From Patescibacteria group bacterium (GTDB lineage: Bacteria > Patescibacteriota > Patescibacteriia > Patescibacteriales > JAHJJO01), in the NCBI GenBank assembly GCA_018822835.1, contig JAHJJO010000145.1, forward strand, positions 1 through 5,006: a stretch of 5,006 bases of DNA. The letters run 5' to 3'. Within the stretch, counting starts at the first letter, position 1. Every line of letters begins with the position of its first letter. Shown one piece after another: positions 3,962 through 5,006 of the stretch. A program made the position numbers and the translations under genes. The notes below the pieces were generated by a model that ran no database searches, was not told the DNA's origin, and was given only the letters and a program-made list of their open reading frames with translations.

Positions 3962-4978
3962 ATGCCTACAAATCAACAAGCTCGCATCGTAAATAGCAAA
4001 AAAATAAACAATGACAAAACATTGGATTTAACTTTAAGGCCAAAAAAATTAGCAGACTATGTTGGTCAAAATAGGATAAAAGAAAACTTAAAAATTACTA
4101 TTCAAGCTGCTCAAAAAAGACAAGAACCAATTGAACACATCTTGTTATATGGAGCGCCTGGATTAGGAAAGACTACTTTAGCTCATATTATTGCTAATGA
4201 ATCTAATAGAAATATTAAAATTACATCTGGACCTGCAATTGAAAAAAGCGGAGATTTGGCCGCTATTTTAACAAACCTGCAAGCAAATGATGTATTATTT
4301 ATTGATGAAATACATCGGCTGAATAAAGGAATAGAAGAAATATTATATCCGGCAATGGAAGATTACGCTTTGGATATTATAATTGGCAAAGGACCTTCAG
4401 CAAAAATATTGCGGATTGATTTGCCTCATTTTACAATTATTGGCGCCACAACCAAAATAAGCCGTTTATCTTCAGCATTAAGAGATCGATTTGGCTTAAT
4501 TAATCATTTGAATTTTTATAAACATGACGACATAGAACAAATTATTAAACATAATGCTGGCTTGTTAAATGCAGTAATAAAAGACAATGCAGCGATTGCG
4601 GAAATTGCCAAACGTTCACGTCGAACTCCAAGGGTAGCAAATAGATTATTAAGAAGGGTGCGGGATTATTGTGAAATTAAAAATAATGGATTAATAGATT
4701 TTAATACCTGCGAACAAGCATGGCAAGCGCTTGGCATTGATGAATTAGGATTAGATTTAATTGACAGAGAAATTTTAGAAATAATTATTAATAAATTTCA
4801 TGGAGGTCCAGTTGGATTAAACACTATTGCTGCTGCTACAGGAGAAGATGTAGCAACAATTGAAGAAGTTTATGAGCCATATTTAATGCAAATTGGCTTT
4901 TTAGACCGCTCTCCACGCGGTCGACTTGCCACAGATGCTGCTTATAAACACTTGGGGATTGTAAAAAAAAGGAGTTGA
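3962..4978 (+). CDS. ruvB: Holliday junction branch-migration ATPase RuvB
   Basis: A 338-residue AAA+ motor that, with RuvA, drives branch migration of Holliday junctions during recombinational repair; it forms hexameric rings on DNA. From the [14 protein letters not shown] at 26-36, Walker [10 protein letters not shown] at 64-72, Walker [10 protein letters not shown] at 112-120, sensor 1 GATT at 161-164, arginine finger Arg174 in LRDRFG, sensor 2 Arg224 in [16 protein letters not shown], and the C-terminal winged helix with [17 protein letters not shown] and [17 protein letters not shown]. All key residues are present and length is normal for the family. A GTG at 3947 would add MSYSI, but those codons derive from the palindromic repeat and RuvB does not need them, so the ATG at 3962 is preferred. 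Neither start has an SD. ruvA and ruvC are not adjacent upstream. G+C is about 31% (75 of 240 bases in 4021-4260). Confidence 0.96.
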   Translation: MPTNQQARIVNSKKINNDKTLDLTLRPKKLADYVGQNRIKENLKITIQAAQKRQEPIEHILLYGAPGLGKTTLAHIIANESNRNIKITSGPAIEKSGDLAAILTNLQANDVLFIDEIHRLNKGIEEILYPAMEDYALDIIIGKGPSAKILRIDLPHFTIIGATTKISRLSSALRDRFGLINHLNFYKHDDIEQIIKHNAGLLNAVIKDNAAIAEIAKRSRRTPRVANRLLRRVRDYCEIKNNGLIDFNTCEQAWQALGIDELGLDLIDREILEIIINKFHGGPVGLNTIAAATGEDVATIEEVYEPYLMQIGFLDRSPRGRLATDAAYKHLGIVKKRS

Positions 4979-5006
4979 ATGTAATTATAGACATCATATC
5001 CAAAAA
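4969..5006 (+). other. SD with start-stop ATGTAA; possible beginning of a further gene
   Basis: AAGGAG (4969-4974) lies at the end of ruvB. Four bases later an ATG (4979-4981) is followed at once by TAA, so that frame codes for one residue only. In another frame TTG AAT GTA ATT ATA GAC ATC ATA TCC AAA stays open to the window edge (NVIIDIISK), overlapping the ruvB TGA, but the TTG directly touches the SD and would be a poor start; an ATT at 4984 is 9 bases after the SD. A downstream co-transcribed gene is likely, but its start cannot be fixed from 32 bases. Confidence 0.3.

Noticed and set aside
3203..4978. A functional pairing of the receiver protein with RuvB as a new repair-signalling system
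   Set aside because: The two genes are separated by 387 bases of repeats, with no overlap, no shared domain and no kinase. Adjacency alone does not support a shared role.

Overview
The window looks like an AT-rich bacterial chromosome segment, most likely from a Candidate Phyla Radiation (Patescibacteria) organism or a similar small-genome lineage. This rests on the lean stand-alone receiver protein, the RuvB style and the abundance of short palindromic repeats between genes. The lineage is an inference; there is no rRNA or other marker here to settle it. TGA is used as a stop (end of ruvB), so the genetic code looks standard.

Positions 1-2717, minus strand: a three-gene diaminopimelate/lysine operon reading lysA -> dapL-like aminotransferase -> dapB (cut by the left edge). 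LysA decarboxylates meso-diaminopimelate to lysine. The aminotransferase most likely forms LL-diaminopimelate from tetrahydrodipicolinate. DapB makes tetrahydrodipicolinate. Each gene has a strong Shine-Dalgarno (SD) sequence, and the stop codons of lysA and dapL are fused to AGGAGG. By hand count the operon is clearly richer in G+C (samples of 41-52%) than the plus-strand genes (28-31%).

Positions 2718-3202: a 485-base divergent intergenic region. It holds a candidate lys promoter, a 204-base MITE-like element (2844-3047) with terminal inverted repeats and an exact 8-base target duplication (AAAAATTC), a candidate rightward promoter with a perfect TTGACA, and a three-copy repeat that can form two competing hairpins just before the next gene.

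Positions 3203-3574, plus strand: a stand-alone CheY-like receiver domain. Positions 3575-3961 hold a second inverted-repeat element (3580-3831) with a perfect 31-bp hairpin at its core, then a pair of GACAC...GTGTC palindromes.

Positions 3962-4978, plus strand: ruvB, the Holliday-junction branch-migration motor, followed by an SD and a start-stop ATGTAA at the right edge where another gene may begin.

The enzymes belong to known families. I see no new defence system or new gene cluster. The most original content is the repeat architecture: two different inverted-repeat elements carrying the same TGTCATTGCGA core, one of them apparently inserted exactly between two divergent promoters.
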